Shown here: in pieces, positions 1-11,335 of the stretch
Layout of the letters: each line of letters begins with the position of its first letter
Position numbering within the stretch: position 1 is the first letter of the stretch
NCBI GenBank assembly: GCA_004802645.1
Contig: SRKS01000004.1
Coordinates: 1,550,001-1,614,000, forward strand
Direction of reading: 5' to 3'
Length of the DNA stretch: 64,000 bases
Origin: Amesomyces nigricolor
Lineage: Eukaryota > Ascomycota > Sordariomycetes > Sordariales > Chaetomiaceae
The notes under the pieces: generated by a model
Database searches by the model: none
Seen by the model: the letters and a program-made list of their open reading frames with translations, nothing else
What the model was told of the DNA's origin: nothing
Program-made: the position numbers and the translations under genes

Positions 1-3000
1 GGTTGTATGGGAAACCGTTCATCTGTGCTACCTCAACGGTTCTGGTGAAGTCATGGCCGTCATCAGTCATCCTCGGCACGTCACAACGCGACAGCATCCA
101 ACCTCATCTAGCAGAGCGGTTCCTGCATTCAGCTGAGATTCTGCAGGTTCTGCGCTGAGATTGTTTGTAGATCAAGTTGTACAGCGCAGCGGCCTTATCT
201 TGGGCTCACGGGGAGGCGGCGGGCTTGCCACGCGGCAGCAATATCTGGACTGACACAGATGTTGTAATTGTGTCTCTAAGGCGTCCGTCATCTTGAAAGC
301 TGCCGGTATTAAAGCCCCAAAGTTGTCTCAGGTACACCAGGGGTAAAAGATGAAAGGCATGAAGCCCCGAGACATTCGGCCTCTGTAATCAGGTAACTTG
401 CAACTGGATGGTGTAGGGATATATTTTTCTTTCCTGATGACCGCCTCCTAAAACGAACATTTTGTCTGAAATTAGAAAATTCCCTGATGAGACAGATGAA
501 GATTCTAACTCGGAAATGGGGGATTGTTCGCGTGAAATGACAGAGCAATGATTTATCAGTTGCAATATTACGGTTGCGTTACAGTTCAGAACCCCCCAAA
601 GTCTTCCTCGCCGAGCATCCGGGCCCGACTTAGCAGGGCAGATGTAAGAGGAAGCCTACAGCTAGACTAAGTTACCGGAAACCAGACTGCTCGGTAGTGA
701 TGGCCGAGAGCATCACATGGGATGCGGGTGATGCGGTTCAAGGTTGCACTGCTGGAATCTGGTCCTCTAGATGGCGATGGAGTTAACCCTGAGAACTCCC
801 GTTCTGTGGTCCCAGTCTGAGTTCTACGCTGGACCTCTAGCTCGGCAACCCCCGCTCCTCTCGCCGATGGCTTCTGACTCTGAACGACAGAGGTTCAAGC
901 GGGTGGCAGCCGGCATAGTTCCAGATCGCCAGGCATGTGATCACTCACAGAGAGCATGGTGACTCGACGACGATGATCCGTTTTACACATCATGGGAGTA
1001 CAGCCTGGCTGATGAGGGGGAGCTGAGGTTATTAGACTTGCCTGTGTCGGATGCCCTTTCCCCGAGACGTTGTCTGTCCGAGAGAGGTACCGGAGGATTC
1101 CGAAAGGTGCTGGTTTTTGTGAATGTTAGAACGTATTTCGTTGATTCTCTGACGAATGCCGCCCAAGGGGCTATTTAATTTCCAATACACTTCGGAGAGA
1201 CTGCCGTTCGACCTTGTTCATAAATTGATCGCGTGGAGTGGTTTTTTTGGAAAGCCCTTAGGGAGTTTACGGTACCTCTTGCAGGCCTTGCCTGCAAGAG
1301 ACATCAAAAGTCCGCTCACGGCATGGCAATGTAGTCGGTTTTGGGATGGTCAACTTCAAAATAACCGATTTCATCGAGACAACATGGGAACCAGAAACCA
1401 GATACGACCCCAAGAACAGCCAAGTCAGAATAAGGAACGCAACGGCCCGCTGAGGGACTGTGCGACCCATCGCAGGGAGTCAATCTAAGCCGAACATGGA
1501 CGGCTCCTGCTGGATCATGCCCCTGAATATCCCTGAAGGTGTTGATTGTCCACGAGGCATGTCGGCCAGCCATGGAGCAAATATTGAAGTTCGCCCCAAA
1601 CAATGGAAGGTCAGAAACAGGTTTTGCGCTGTCTGATATACGGTCTTGGAGGTGAGGGCTCAGCTCTCACCAAATGCCGATGGACAATCGAGAAATACGA
1701 TGGAGCTGATAAGGCTGGTGTTGATGTTTGCTTCAGCAGTCGCCACCGCCGTCCGTCCATTGTTGTTCTTCTTCCAGAGGAGTCGACGATGCCAAGGATG
1801 GAACCCGGAAAGGGCCGTTGGAGCTTGGGCCTCATCGACCCTGAGCCGCTGCTATTCTTAGCCGCACCAAGCCTCAGATATCAGGCCCAAGCACGCCACA
1901 TTCTGACCCACGACCCCACAGACCGAACAGGGAATGCTGCGACGGCAGCTTCGACCGTTTCTTGAGCTTCCATCACCTGCAAGCTGGCCAAGATCCATCT
2001 CATTCTTGAGCCTCCAGACAATCCAAGAGAGAGTGATGTCAATGCCACCGCCGCCACGCAGCTGCGACATGCTCGCCACCACAGCTGGGCGCCATCAGCT
2101 GTACAAACCGATTCTCATCACAGTCCAAGGGGACAAAGGATTCGTGAGGGCCGGACTGGTAGAGGGCGGGGGATGACGCCGGGCTTGCTGCCAACAACCA
2201 CCAACAGCATGGCTCCACCACAATGGTAATCAAGGCTGACATTGATCCGTCGCAGACCTGGCCTCGGTTGACACACCCTCGCGGGCATCCTTCGCCCATC
2301 TCGGGGGCGCCCAGCCCCGGTAGCGAGCCGCCTCTCAAGAAGGAACAGAGCAGGGCAGCTCCTCCATCGGTTCATCTCATCTTGAGCTCGCGATGATCAT
2401 GCAACCTTGGGAGCAGCCCGGGGTCCTCAAACCGGAGGTGGTGAAAGAGACGGCGCTAGAGATGCTGTCGCAAGCACAGCCCCCGCGGGAGTCAAAAGAA
2501 GCGTTGGATTTTGGAGCTGTCGATGTCGTCCCCCGCTCTTGACCCCTGCCTGCTGCCTGCTCCAATCCACTCAGCCCACCTGGACCCCTGCCCCTCCCCT
2601 GCGTGGTCCCCTGCTCGTGGTGAGGGGCAAGCTGTGGACGGGACAAACCAAACAGGCCAGCTTCTCAGCCCAGTGCTGCCCTTGTTGCGCTTGCACCCTC
2701 GAATGCCATTTCGTCCCGTCTTGTCTCCTCCTCCACCCAATTGTCCACCAGCCGCGTGCTAGCCATCGCCCGCTGGCAGTTTGCTCCTCGCAGCAGGGAC
2801 CCGACCCGTTGTTGTTGGCTCCAATTCTGGCCCAATTCTGGCCGGCACATTGCATTGTTGCGGCCCCTTTTTACAGCTTCGTCAACTGTCCAGCCACTCT
2901 TTGGTTGGACCTTTGGTTTGTGTCCCGGCACAGACCACCTCACTCAGCAGCACAGCAACGCGCTCCCTTTCGCCTGTCGCTTGTCGCTTGTCGCTTGGCC

Positions 3001-3276
3001 GTTTTGGTCGTGATTGACCTGTGGTTTGCGCCCTTTTCCCGGCTCCAAGGACAAGGCAAGTCGCGCATTCATCTGATCTCTGGCACTCCCCCGCACCCCT
3101 CTGAAAGCGGCCGTTGTCAGCACCAAGACCCTTTCAGTTGAGGGCCTGCGCAACCCAACGCCTAGAACCCACTGTCCTCAGGAGGTTGGTTGCGCCAGCG
3201 TCCTCGCGCCTCTCCTTGCCCTCAGCACCTGGCATCTCGGGCAACAGCATCCCCAGCCATCTCCACCGGCGCAATA
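1..3276. other. Gene-poor left flank and leader of the polyQ gene
   Basis: No protein-like reading frame was found on either strand. The short open frames here lack family motifs and show no compatible splice sites joining them into a longer coding unit. The first 2.3 kb look less GC-rich than the genes. The last 0.8 kb is pyrimidine-rich and probably holds the promoter and 5' leader of the plus-strand gene starting at 3277. No tRNA, repeat array or transposon remnant was recognised. Confidence 0.6.
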
Positions 3277-6214
3277 ATGCCGTCCAGAGTTCACTGGCCT
3301 GGCAAGAACAACCGCTCTCAGCACAATCTTGTTGGGTCGATAGGCGAGGACTCGTCGACTGCTGCTGCTGCGAATCCCCCGAGCGCGACCCCCTCAGCCT
3401 CGCCCAACCCGGCCTTCAGCTCCAGCGAATCCTTTCAGCCCGACACCAGCGCCGGCCGGGGTAATCTCGCACCACAGCAGCACCAGCAACCCCCTCAACC
3501 GCCGCCACATCTCGTCAACATCTACGGCAGTCCTGCCGCCGGCCACAATCCCGCCAACCTCCCGCCGCAGCTCCAGCACTCGAACAGCGTTTCGGGCGCC
3601 TACGAGGCTCGCCAGCGCGACGATTTTGCGGACCAGGTTACCCGCTCCCAATCCCACTCGCACCGTTTTACCCAGCCCTCCCCCACCTCAACCCAAGTCT
3701 TCCTCCAGCAGCAGCAGCAGCAGCAACAGCAGCAACATCAGCAGCAACTGCACTTGCACCAGCTGCCGCCAGGAGCTTCATCGGTCGAGGATCTCCCATC
3801 CACCGGTCATCATACCATTTCGTCTCCCGTTCTCGGCGGCCCCCAATTGGCTTTCAACCAGCAGCAGCAGCCCCCGCTTCCCCCGAAACCTAAGCAGTCC
3901 ACTCGGAGACTGTTCAAAAACATCCTTCATCCTCGCGGCCAGGATTACGCTGCGCAACCACAGCAAAACCCATACGGCACCGGCCAAGGTATCCCCATTC
4001 CCCGCAGGAACTCGAAGCGCGTGAGCCTTCCGGCACCCTACATCCGCACCGGCATCTCCCAGGTCTCGTTGGACCAGCAACAGCAGCAACAGCAGCAGCA
4101 ACAGCAGCAGCATCAGCAGCAGCCGCTCGAGTGGCAGCAGAACCAGCCGGCCCCCACCCAGCCATCCCCTCTGCAAAGTGTAGGAGAATACCACGAGACA
4201 CAAGTAATTCAAGGTCCTGACCAAGGGCTACGCCTCCAGACTCCCCAGGACATCCAGCACCCCACGATCCGGTCAGTTCCTCCTCCGGACGCAGAGACAT
4301 CGCCCTACTCGTCTGAGGATCCAGCCTATCGCCAGCACCGAGGCCACACCCACGCGCAGAGTCAGGTCCTACCCCAACTGCAGCATCAGCAGTACGACCA
4401 GGCCGTGTTTGACCAGCAGCAGCAGCATCAGCAGCAGCCGCAGCCGCAGCAGTACCAATTTACAAACCAGCAACAGGCTCCGTACCAGGGCGGTAACCAG
4501 CAGACCTTCTCCCAACACCTTGCCAATCCGCAGCAGCAGAATCCCGAGACAATCTCGCAGCTGTCGCGTGATTCGCCTGTGACAGAGTCTGACCAACGCT
4601 CTGCCACCAACTTACCAGCTCAAAACGTGCAGTCGACCGCGGCGATCAACTTCCCACCTCCGACACAGGATCTTCCTGGACAACAGAACCCACTGCCCGC
4701 TCTCCCAGACCAGACCCCGCAGCAGCAGAACATGGCCCCACCCCCCGGCGGGCCGCCCCCTCCACGGAGATCGCAGGAGGACAAGATGCGCGACCAAGGG
4801 CTGCCGCCGCCCGGGCCGCCGCCCAGCTACCGGCAGAGCCAACAGCCCAATATGAACCCCCTGCCTCAGCCGCCGAACGCAAGTGCTCAGAACCCCAACT
4901 TCCGCGCGAGCAACGTGCCTGATAGGCAGCAGCAGTTTGAGGGACAAGGGGAGATCCAGGGGCGCAACAGCCCCCAGCCGCCCCCACCTACCGAGCGTCC
5001 TGTTGAGGACCCCGAGAAGGCATTTAAAGACCTTTGTAAGATCAACCTGGATTGCAATCCGAGCGGTGCAGTCTTGCTAACTAATCGTCGCAGTGACCAA
5101 GTATAAGCATGTTAAGCGACTCTATTTCGAAAATAAGAAGGAGATTGAGCACTTGAACAGCCAGGTCGAACAGCTCCAGAATGCCATTGCCAACCAGCGC
5201 ATGTCTCAGAGTCGCACCTCGCTCGACGACAACGAGTACACGACGCGCTTCAACCGCCTCAACGGCGCCATCAACAACCTCTCTTTCAACATCCGCAAGG
5301 ACTGGGTGGCGCTGCCTCAGTGGATTTTGCCCTATGTAAGCGCCGACGCCCTCAAGACTGGCAAGCAGGAGATGACGGCCGTTGGGCGCGCCGTTATTAC
5401 CCGTTGGATTGTGGATGAGATCTTCAACCGCTGCTTCCACCCCGGCCTCGACCACGAGCTCAGTAGACAGCTCAAGGCCATTGAGCGCAACATCCGGAAC
5501 TTCAGCTACACGATGAACAGCCAGGAGGAGATCAACGCCCTGACTAGCAAGGTGCTCAGCTGGCGCATGGCCACGCTCGAGGGCCTGCAGGACGTGCTGC
5601 GTAGCGGCGACAGCGCCGAGAACAAGAACGACTTCACGCGCCGCGCCACCACTAACCTCACCGCGGGACTCTTCCAGCACCTGGCCGACCCGCCTCCGGC
5701 CGGCGTCGACGGCAGCGTCAGCATGATTGTCGAGCTCGCTGTCGGCATCGCCGCCAACCTGCCCCTCGAGAGCCGTGACGTCGCCATCATTTACCCGCCC
5801 CCGGAGACGCCCATCCAGCCCGAGCTGATGGAGGTCGAGAAGACGGGCCTCCCGGCCCTCGAGCCCCGCCCCGCGGACGCGGGCGACGAGGCCGCTGCCG
5901 GGGAGGAATCTACTAGTGGAGGTAAGGAAGGAGCGGCTGCTGCGGCGGCGAAGGAGGGCAAGGATAGCCGGCGGCCTGGTGGTGACAAGAGATCGGGTAT
6001 GTTGAGCGTCCCTGGTGGTGGGAGCAGTGGTGGAGGAGATGGGGATAAAAGTGACAGCAGTAGCAGAAAGGGAAGCATCGCTGACGGTGGACACACATAC
6101 ACAGCTCCCCCCGCGCCCAAGGACAATGGCAAGGCGCGCTTTGCAGGATTCGTCGCCGTCGAGGTGCGTGGCAGGCAGGTACTTGTCAAGGCGCCGGTTT
6201 GGACGCTCGGGTGA
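3277..6214 (+). CDS. Glutamine/proline-rich fungal protein with conserved C-terminal region, function unknown
   Basis: Two exons, 3277-5035 and 5094-6214, flank a 58-nt intron (gtaaga...cgcag) and give about 959 residues. The start is chosen at 3277 because the Pro/Gln-rich protein begins cleanly there; an in-frame non-ATG extension upstream looks like leader. The first ~580 residues are disordered: Q10 at residues 144-153, Q12 at 267-278, many shorter Gln runs, and proline stretches near 480-560. Splicing joins FKDLL to TKYKHVKRLYFENKKEIEH, restoring a charged, coiled-coil-like segment (about 583-625). A folded region with hydrophobic patterning follows (KDWVALPQWILPYV and onward, to about 830). 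The C-terminal ~130 residues are Gly/Ser/Ala-rich. I do not recognise a named domain; the conserved-looking part is the 250 residues after the intron. The 3' end is uncertain because an extra intron after about 6179 is possible. Confidence 0.72.
3706..4122 (+). repeat. Polyglutamine-encoding CAG/CAA tracts
   Basis: Two mixed CAG/CAA runs encode Q10 (3706-3735) and Q12 (4075-4110); each is followed closely by a histidine and three more glutamines. The interspersed CAA codons make the tracts less slippage-prone than pure CAG. They lie in the disordered N-terminal half of the protein starting at 3277. Confidence 0.9.
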
Positions 6215-6847
6215 TGGGATTAGAGTGGAGGGCTTTTTCTTGGGTGAGTGCCGCGGATGAGCTTGGTTTTGGCGAGGCAGGGGTATTTACCTTCGTTTTT
6301 TGATCACAGGACGGACTTTGAGCGGGACGTGGGTAGCGGGGCGGTGAGAGGGGGATGCTCAAGCGGGTTGGGGTGGTAGATGGGCAGGGGAGTTGGGGGC
6401 CTTGTGAATAAAAAGGAGAGTGAGGTCGTAGAGGAGGGCGGACGGAGCGGTTGGATGTTGCGAACGAATTCCCTCGCTTGGTTGATGACTCGGATGACAG
6501 CCCCGGAGAAGGGGGACGGATTGCTTTCTTGTCCATGCTACGCATGCCTATATACCCTGGGTATTGTGATGACGGGTAGATTGAGGAGCTGGGGTTTGAA
6601 TTGCGATGGTACATAATTGACAACAAAGAGTTGTGGTGAAGGAGTGTGAATGGTGTAAGAGAGGGGCCACACCGCTTTCCCCTTTTGACTTTAAGCTTCA
6701 GAGTGCCCCTCTATTGCCCCGCCATGGGGTGGCAGAATCGAATAATCACTCTTGCGGTGTCAACACTTCGCTCTGTCATCAGCAGGACTTACACACTCAC
6801 TTACAAGCAACCAATCTCCAGCAACTACACTTGGAATCATTCTCAAA
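6215..6847. other. Intergenic region before EFM4
   Basis: This stretch holds the 3' end of the polyQ gene and the promoter of the methyltransferase gene. No additional gene is seen. If the polyQ gene has a last intron after about 6179, its true stop may lie within the first 200 bases. Confidence 0.55.
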
Positions 6848-7857
6848 ATGGCCGAACCAACTACCCCAACGCACCTCCCGCCTTCCGCCCTCGGCACAAA
6901 AGAATAGTTGGCTCCCTCTCCCTTCCTCTCCCTTCCCCCTTCTACCCTCTCCCAACCCGCCTGTTTCCCACATCCCTAGCTACCTTTTCCCCTTACTAAA
7001 CCAACCCAACCCCCCCCCCCCTCCCCAAACAAACAAACCAATCCCAAACCCCCCATATCACCCACCCATAACTGACAACCCGGTGCCAAACCAGCTGGGA
7101 CCACCTCTACAACCGCGAACTCTCAAACCATTCCACCAACCCATCCGACACGGGCACAGTCTGGTTCGACGACAGCGATGCCGAGGCAAAGATGCTCGAG
7201 TTTCTGGAAGACCATGCCCAGGTAGACTTTGGGATTGAGTCTGAGACTGCCAGTGTGCTGGATTTGGGGTGCGGAAACGGGAGTATGATGTTTGCGTTGA
7301 GGGACGAGGGTTGGTGTGGGAGGTTGGTGGGGGTGGATTATAGTGAGAGGAGCGTTGCGCTGGCTAGGGCGGTTGGGGAGACCAGGAGGAGGGAGGGGCA
7401 AGAAGAAGGAGAGGGGGAAGGGACAGAGGGTGATGAAGAGGTGGAATTCAAAGCCTGGGACGTCCTCGGCGGATCCTTCGCCGAGATCCAAGCCTCCCCT
7501 TCCTCCACCACATCCCCCTCAGATCCCACCAGCGCAGGCTGGGACGTAGTCCTCGACAAAGGCACTTTCGACGCCATCTCCCTCTCCGACGAGAAAGACA
7601 ACCAGGGGCGGCGGATCTGCGAGGGGTACGGCGAGCGTGTTCTTCAGCTTCTGCGAACAGGTGGGATATTCCTCGTGACGAGCTGCAACTGGACCGAGAC
7701 AGAGCTGCGCGAGTGGTTTGAGAACAAGACCAAGGCGATGGAAAAGGGGGGCGCGAGGCTGAAGATCGCGGGGAGGATAGAGTACCCCAGCTTTAGCTTT
7801 GGGGGCGTTAAGGGGCAGACGATTAGCACGTTGTGCTTCGAGAAAGTTGCTGCTTAG
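6848..7857 (+). CDS. efm4: EFM4-type protein-lysine N-methyltransferase (eEF1A)
   Basis: Exons 6848-6906 and 7095-7857 give 273 residues, close to the usual family size. The join creates LPPSALGTKEYWDHLYNREL, a hallmark N-terminus of the EFM4/See1 family, which strongly supports the splice even though the donor is an unusual GTTGGC. The seven-beta-strand SAM-binding motif I, VLDLGCGNG, is at residues 74-82, and DKGTFDAISL, the family post-motif, starts near 174. The protein should act in the cytosol, where yeast EFM4 methylates a lysine of translation elongation factor 1A. An acidic Glu/Gly-rich insert (about residues 115-130) separates motif I from the next strand. The 188-nt intron is long for this window and contains a run of 12 cytosines. 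The gene is convergent with the PP2A scaffold gene, with 321 bases between stop codons. Confidence 0.92.
7010..7021. repeat. C12 homopolymer inside the EFM4 intron
   Basis: Twelve consecutive cytosines lie within the single intron of the methyltransferase gene, in a pyrimidine-rich stretch. Run length is prone to sequencing and replication error, but it lies outside the coding sequence. Confidence 0.85.
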
Positions 7858-8178
7858 AGAGATGGAGGAATGGAGTGATACCCAGGGAAACGAGCATAGT
7901 TGTGGTGGTCAATGAAGCGCGCTGCTGTTGAAATCATCTATTTGGTATAAGCTAGCGTCTCTCATCTTCGATTCCTCTCGCTGCCATCCCCTTGGCGGGC
8001 GGCTTTCTTGACACCCACCCACCCCTCTTCACATCCATCACTGGCCATAACCGCCCTACCAGTCCTGTCTCCCAACCCCATACAATGTACACACAATGCA
8101 ACAACATCTGCCGTAGTGAACTGAAGACGAACGATCCGAAAACCAGGCAAAAACGGAATTGCTTCATTAAACTCTGTT
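7858..8178. other. Convergent 3' intergenic region, EFM4 and PP2A-A
   Basis: Only the two 3' untranslated regions are expected here; no coding or RNA gene is seen. Confidence 0.6.
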
Positions 8179-10407
8179 CTATGGTGACGTGTTCATAGGC
8201 TCTCCACCGCCCGCGCCCGTCGCAGCGGCCGCTGCGATGGTCGCAAAGTACCGCACATCCACATCGTCGTCCTTCTGCAACTTTTCGAGGCTCGGCATGA
8301 CCCGCTCATCGATCAGCTGCTGGCCCCGGGGCGACGGCGCGAACGGCGTCTTGGCCTGCTCCAGAGTGTAGATGGTGCCCTGCTCCGGCAGCCGCCGCAG
8401 CACGGCGATGACGGATGAGTATGTCTTGGCCACGTTGAACCGGATGTTGGGGATGTCGTCGCCGGTGAGCTTTTCTAGCATGGGCAGGATCGACTTGGCA
8501 ATGACGTCCATGGTGACGACGCTGGCCAGTGTCTGTTCGGCTGTTAGTAAAGTCTGCCTATGGCGACTGAAGAGAGACGAGAGCGCTTACCGAGATGGCG
8601 AAGCATGTTGTCATCCTGTAGAGGTAGTTGGGGTGGCCGCCCATGGCCATAACTTTGGGAATGATGGCCTCGCTGGCCCACTCCACGCCAAACACCTCGG
8701 TCAGCTTCTTCAGGTTGTGAGTCGCGGCCTCGCGGATGGAAAAGACGGTGTCGCCCAGCCACCCCATGCAGAGCTGGCTGAGCTTCTCGTCGAAGAACTT
8801 GACGCCCAGCTGGCTGGCAAGTAGGGGCATGTGGCCGATGATGGCCAGCCGCACGCGCCATTGCTTGTCCTCGGCAAGCTGGACGATCGCGGGAAGAAGG
8901 GACTGCGAGAGCAAATCAATGCCGATAACCTGATTTACCAGCTCCAGCTTGGAGATGATGTGGAGGCGGACCTCGGGGAACTCGTCCTTCAGCATCTGGA
9001 GGAACATGGGAAGCAAGTGATCGATAGTCCTGGATATGAGTCAGCATCCGAGTACTTTTTAGACCCCTGAGTAAACATACTCTTGCTTGCCCAAGATCGG
9101 GGCCAGGCCGCTGATCTGTGTTCCGAGAGACGCACGCACGTGCTGGGAGCTGTCCGACACCAGGTTCTCCACGGTCCCCATGATATCGTTGAGGAGGGTA
9201 TTCCGGTCGACCAAAGCGCAGAAGCCGGGGATCTGGCCAGCAATGGCTGTCCGCACCTCGGCCTCGCCGTCCTTGAGCAGTTTTACAAAGGCGGGGACCA
9301 GGTCCCTTGCAACAACCTCCTCATCGACCGCCTTGGCAATCTGTCCGCAAAGTTAGAAATGACTGGGGAACAAACAGAGAAAGAAGACCCGCAGCAGAAG
9401 CTGACGCACCTTCTCGAATCGGTCGGCAATCATGTACCGCACCCTCCAGCTCTTGTCTTCTATCAAGCTGCGCAGCGACGTCAGGAGCACACCGTGGCTA
9501 GCCTGCTGCTCCTTGGGAACGACTTCGGCGATGGAAATCAGAATCTCGACGGTAAGCAGGCGGACGCTGTCCTGGTCGTCCTGGACAAGGTGCTGGAACA
9601 TGGGTATCATCTCTTCGACAACGATCGCGGCGGGCATCTCCTTCACGAACTTGGCCATGTTGGTGGCGGCCTGGCGGCGCACCATGGGCGTGTCATCGTG
9701 CACGAGCTGGCCGAACTGCTGGCGGAGCTGTTCTTGGATGGGAGGCGAGACCTTGGAGTAGGGTGCCGTGTAGAGGCCGCAACCCGAGACCTTGGACGTG
9801 AACCAGTCGGCCTTGGAGAGGCGGATCGTCAGGGGGATGAAGTACTCTTCGACTTGTTGGGGGGAGAGGTCGGCGCAGATCTTGTTCAGCGACTCGACAG
9901 CCTGCGGATAGTATGTTAGCCTGCAGTCCGCGCCAGCACTTCGCATAGCAACTCGGCCCATACCTTGTCTCGCACGACCGGCTCCTCGATGGCAGCCAGG
10001 TTCTCCAAGGGCGAGAGGAGAACATGACCCCACTGGGGACCGCCGACGTAGTCGATAAAGCCACCCAGCTCCTCGCTCAGGGCAACGAGGACCTCGTCCT
10101 CATCCTCGACGGACTCTGTAAGCAGTAGATGTCAGCGACGGACAGGCCGGTAGGCGGATCTTAGGCAAGGCGGGGCATCCTGACCATCGAGAAAGGGAAT
10201 CAGCTCGTCGCGAGTGCGCTCGGCGCCCAAGGCGAGGGCAATCGTCGACAGGCGGTGGATAGCGTTGAGGCGGAGCAGAACGTCGTCATGCTGGCCAGAG
10301 TCAATACTAGTGGGGGGAAGGTAGGCTTGTCACCGCCATACCTTCAATTCGTCGATCAGCACGGCGATGGGGTAGAGCTCATCGTTCGCGTTGGTCGCGT
10401 CTGCCAT
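8179..10407 (-). CDS. tpd3: Protein phosphatase 2A scaffold (A/PR65) subunit
   Basis: Seven exons on the minus strand: 10342-10407, 10185-10290, 9964-10115, 9901-9410, 9340-9081, 9029-8591 and 8532-8179. They total 1,869 nt and 622 residues, close to yeast TPD3. The frame is intact across all six short introns. Nearly the whole protein is HEAT repeats of about 39 residues, visible as recurring pairs of helices with motifs such as DDQDSVRLLTVEILI, DKSWRVRYMIADRF and DKQWRVRLAIIGHM. The scaffold binds the PP2A catalytic subunit at C-terminal repeats and regulatory B subunits at N-terminal repeats, in cytosol and nucleus. The N-terminus MADATNANDELYPIAVLIDE matches the family start. The donor after exon 2 is GTCAGG rather than GTANGT, but the frame requires it. 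The C-terminus ends in an Ala/Gly-rich tail after the last repeat. Confidence 0.96.
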
Positions 10408-11335
10408 GGTGGGCGACTGTGGAAAAAGAGAGCGGTAGGCGTCGCAAGGAGTCGGGTAGTCGGTGTTTTGGTCGGGGCGGGATCAGGGTCGATTTTTTGG
10501 GCAGGCGCTGGTGGGCAGAGCGGCTGGGTCGCGTGTGGTGCGGGAAGTGATGCAATGGGGGGAGGTGGGAGTGGTGGGAGTTGAATGAGTGGCCGACCGG
10601 GCGCCTGAATGGATGCACTCAGCGGGCAAGTGGGCAGCGCAGCAGCCTGATGATGATGCTCGCTTTTCTGGCGTGGATTGGGCGTCGTGAGGCCGCAAAA
10701 ATGTCGGGTTGCCGGAGAAGAATAACGGAGACGCCAGCGACCACGGCAGCGCGAGCAGACGGCAGGTTGGAAATGGAGACGCCCGATGTTGTCGTTGGCG
10801 GGGAATTCGCTGATGAGGGTTGATGAGGTCTGAGAGAGGAAGCGAGCAAGCTCCCATCCACACCAGGGCAGCAGCAACCACGAGCCACCCACTCAGGAAC
10901 ATGGCATGCTGTTTGGGCGGCAAAGTGGTCAGTGCGTTGCTGCCGTGCACGAGCCATCTGAAGCTGGCAGACTGCGGGGCTGGAGCGGGGCAGGGGCAAG
11001 GGGGCAGCACTGCAACACCAGCGGAGTGCTGCATGAATGCCCTGCTGTATTTTCATACAGAATTATCAACAGAGTGACACCTAGAAGCGAGCTTGTGTCG
11101 AGCAACTTGACCATCACAACACCGATTCAAGATGGATCTCAATATCAATTCGAGTTCAGTTGGCCATACCCTCGAGGGCATCCTTCTTCTCAACTCATAA
11201 ACCAGTTTCATATCCATAACGCTTCGCACATGCTTGTCATCACGCCAATGCCAATCCACACAGCACTTCTACAGAATCTCAACGCTGGCCAGTCTAACAA
11301 ACCATCCACTCCATGCCGTCCTTCCCCATGGTCAC
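10408..11335. promoter_or_regulatory. PP2A-A promoter and 3' region of the myotubularin gene
   Basis: Both neighbours are on the minus strand, so this holds the promoter and leader of the PP2A scaffold gene and the 3' end of the myotubularin gene. Short open frames here have no family features. No specific element was identified. Confidence 0.5.

Noticed and set aside
2407..3141. 244-codon plus-strand open frame in the left flank
   Set aside because: Composition is Pro/Cys/Arg-rich, no domain, no matching splice sites to the gene at 3277; it looks like GC-rich leader or promoter.
5081..6094. 337-codon open frame on the minus strand opposite the polyQ gene
   Set aside because: It mirrors the C-ending codon bias of the plus-strand gene and has no domain; the plus-strand frame continues a supported splice.
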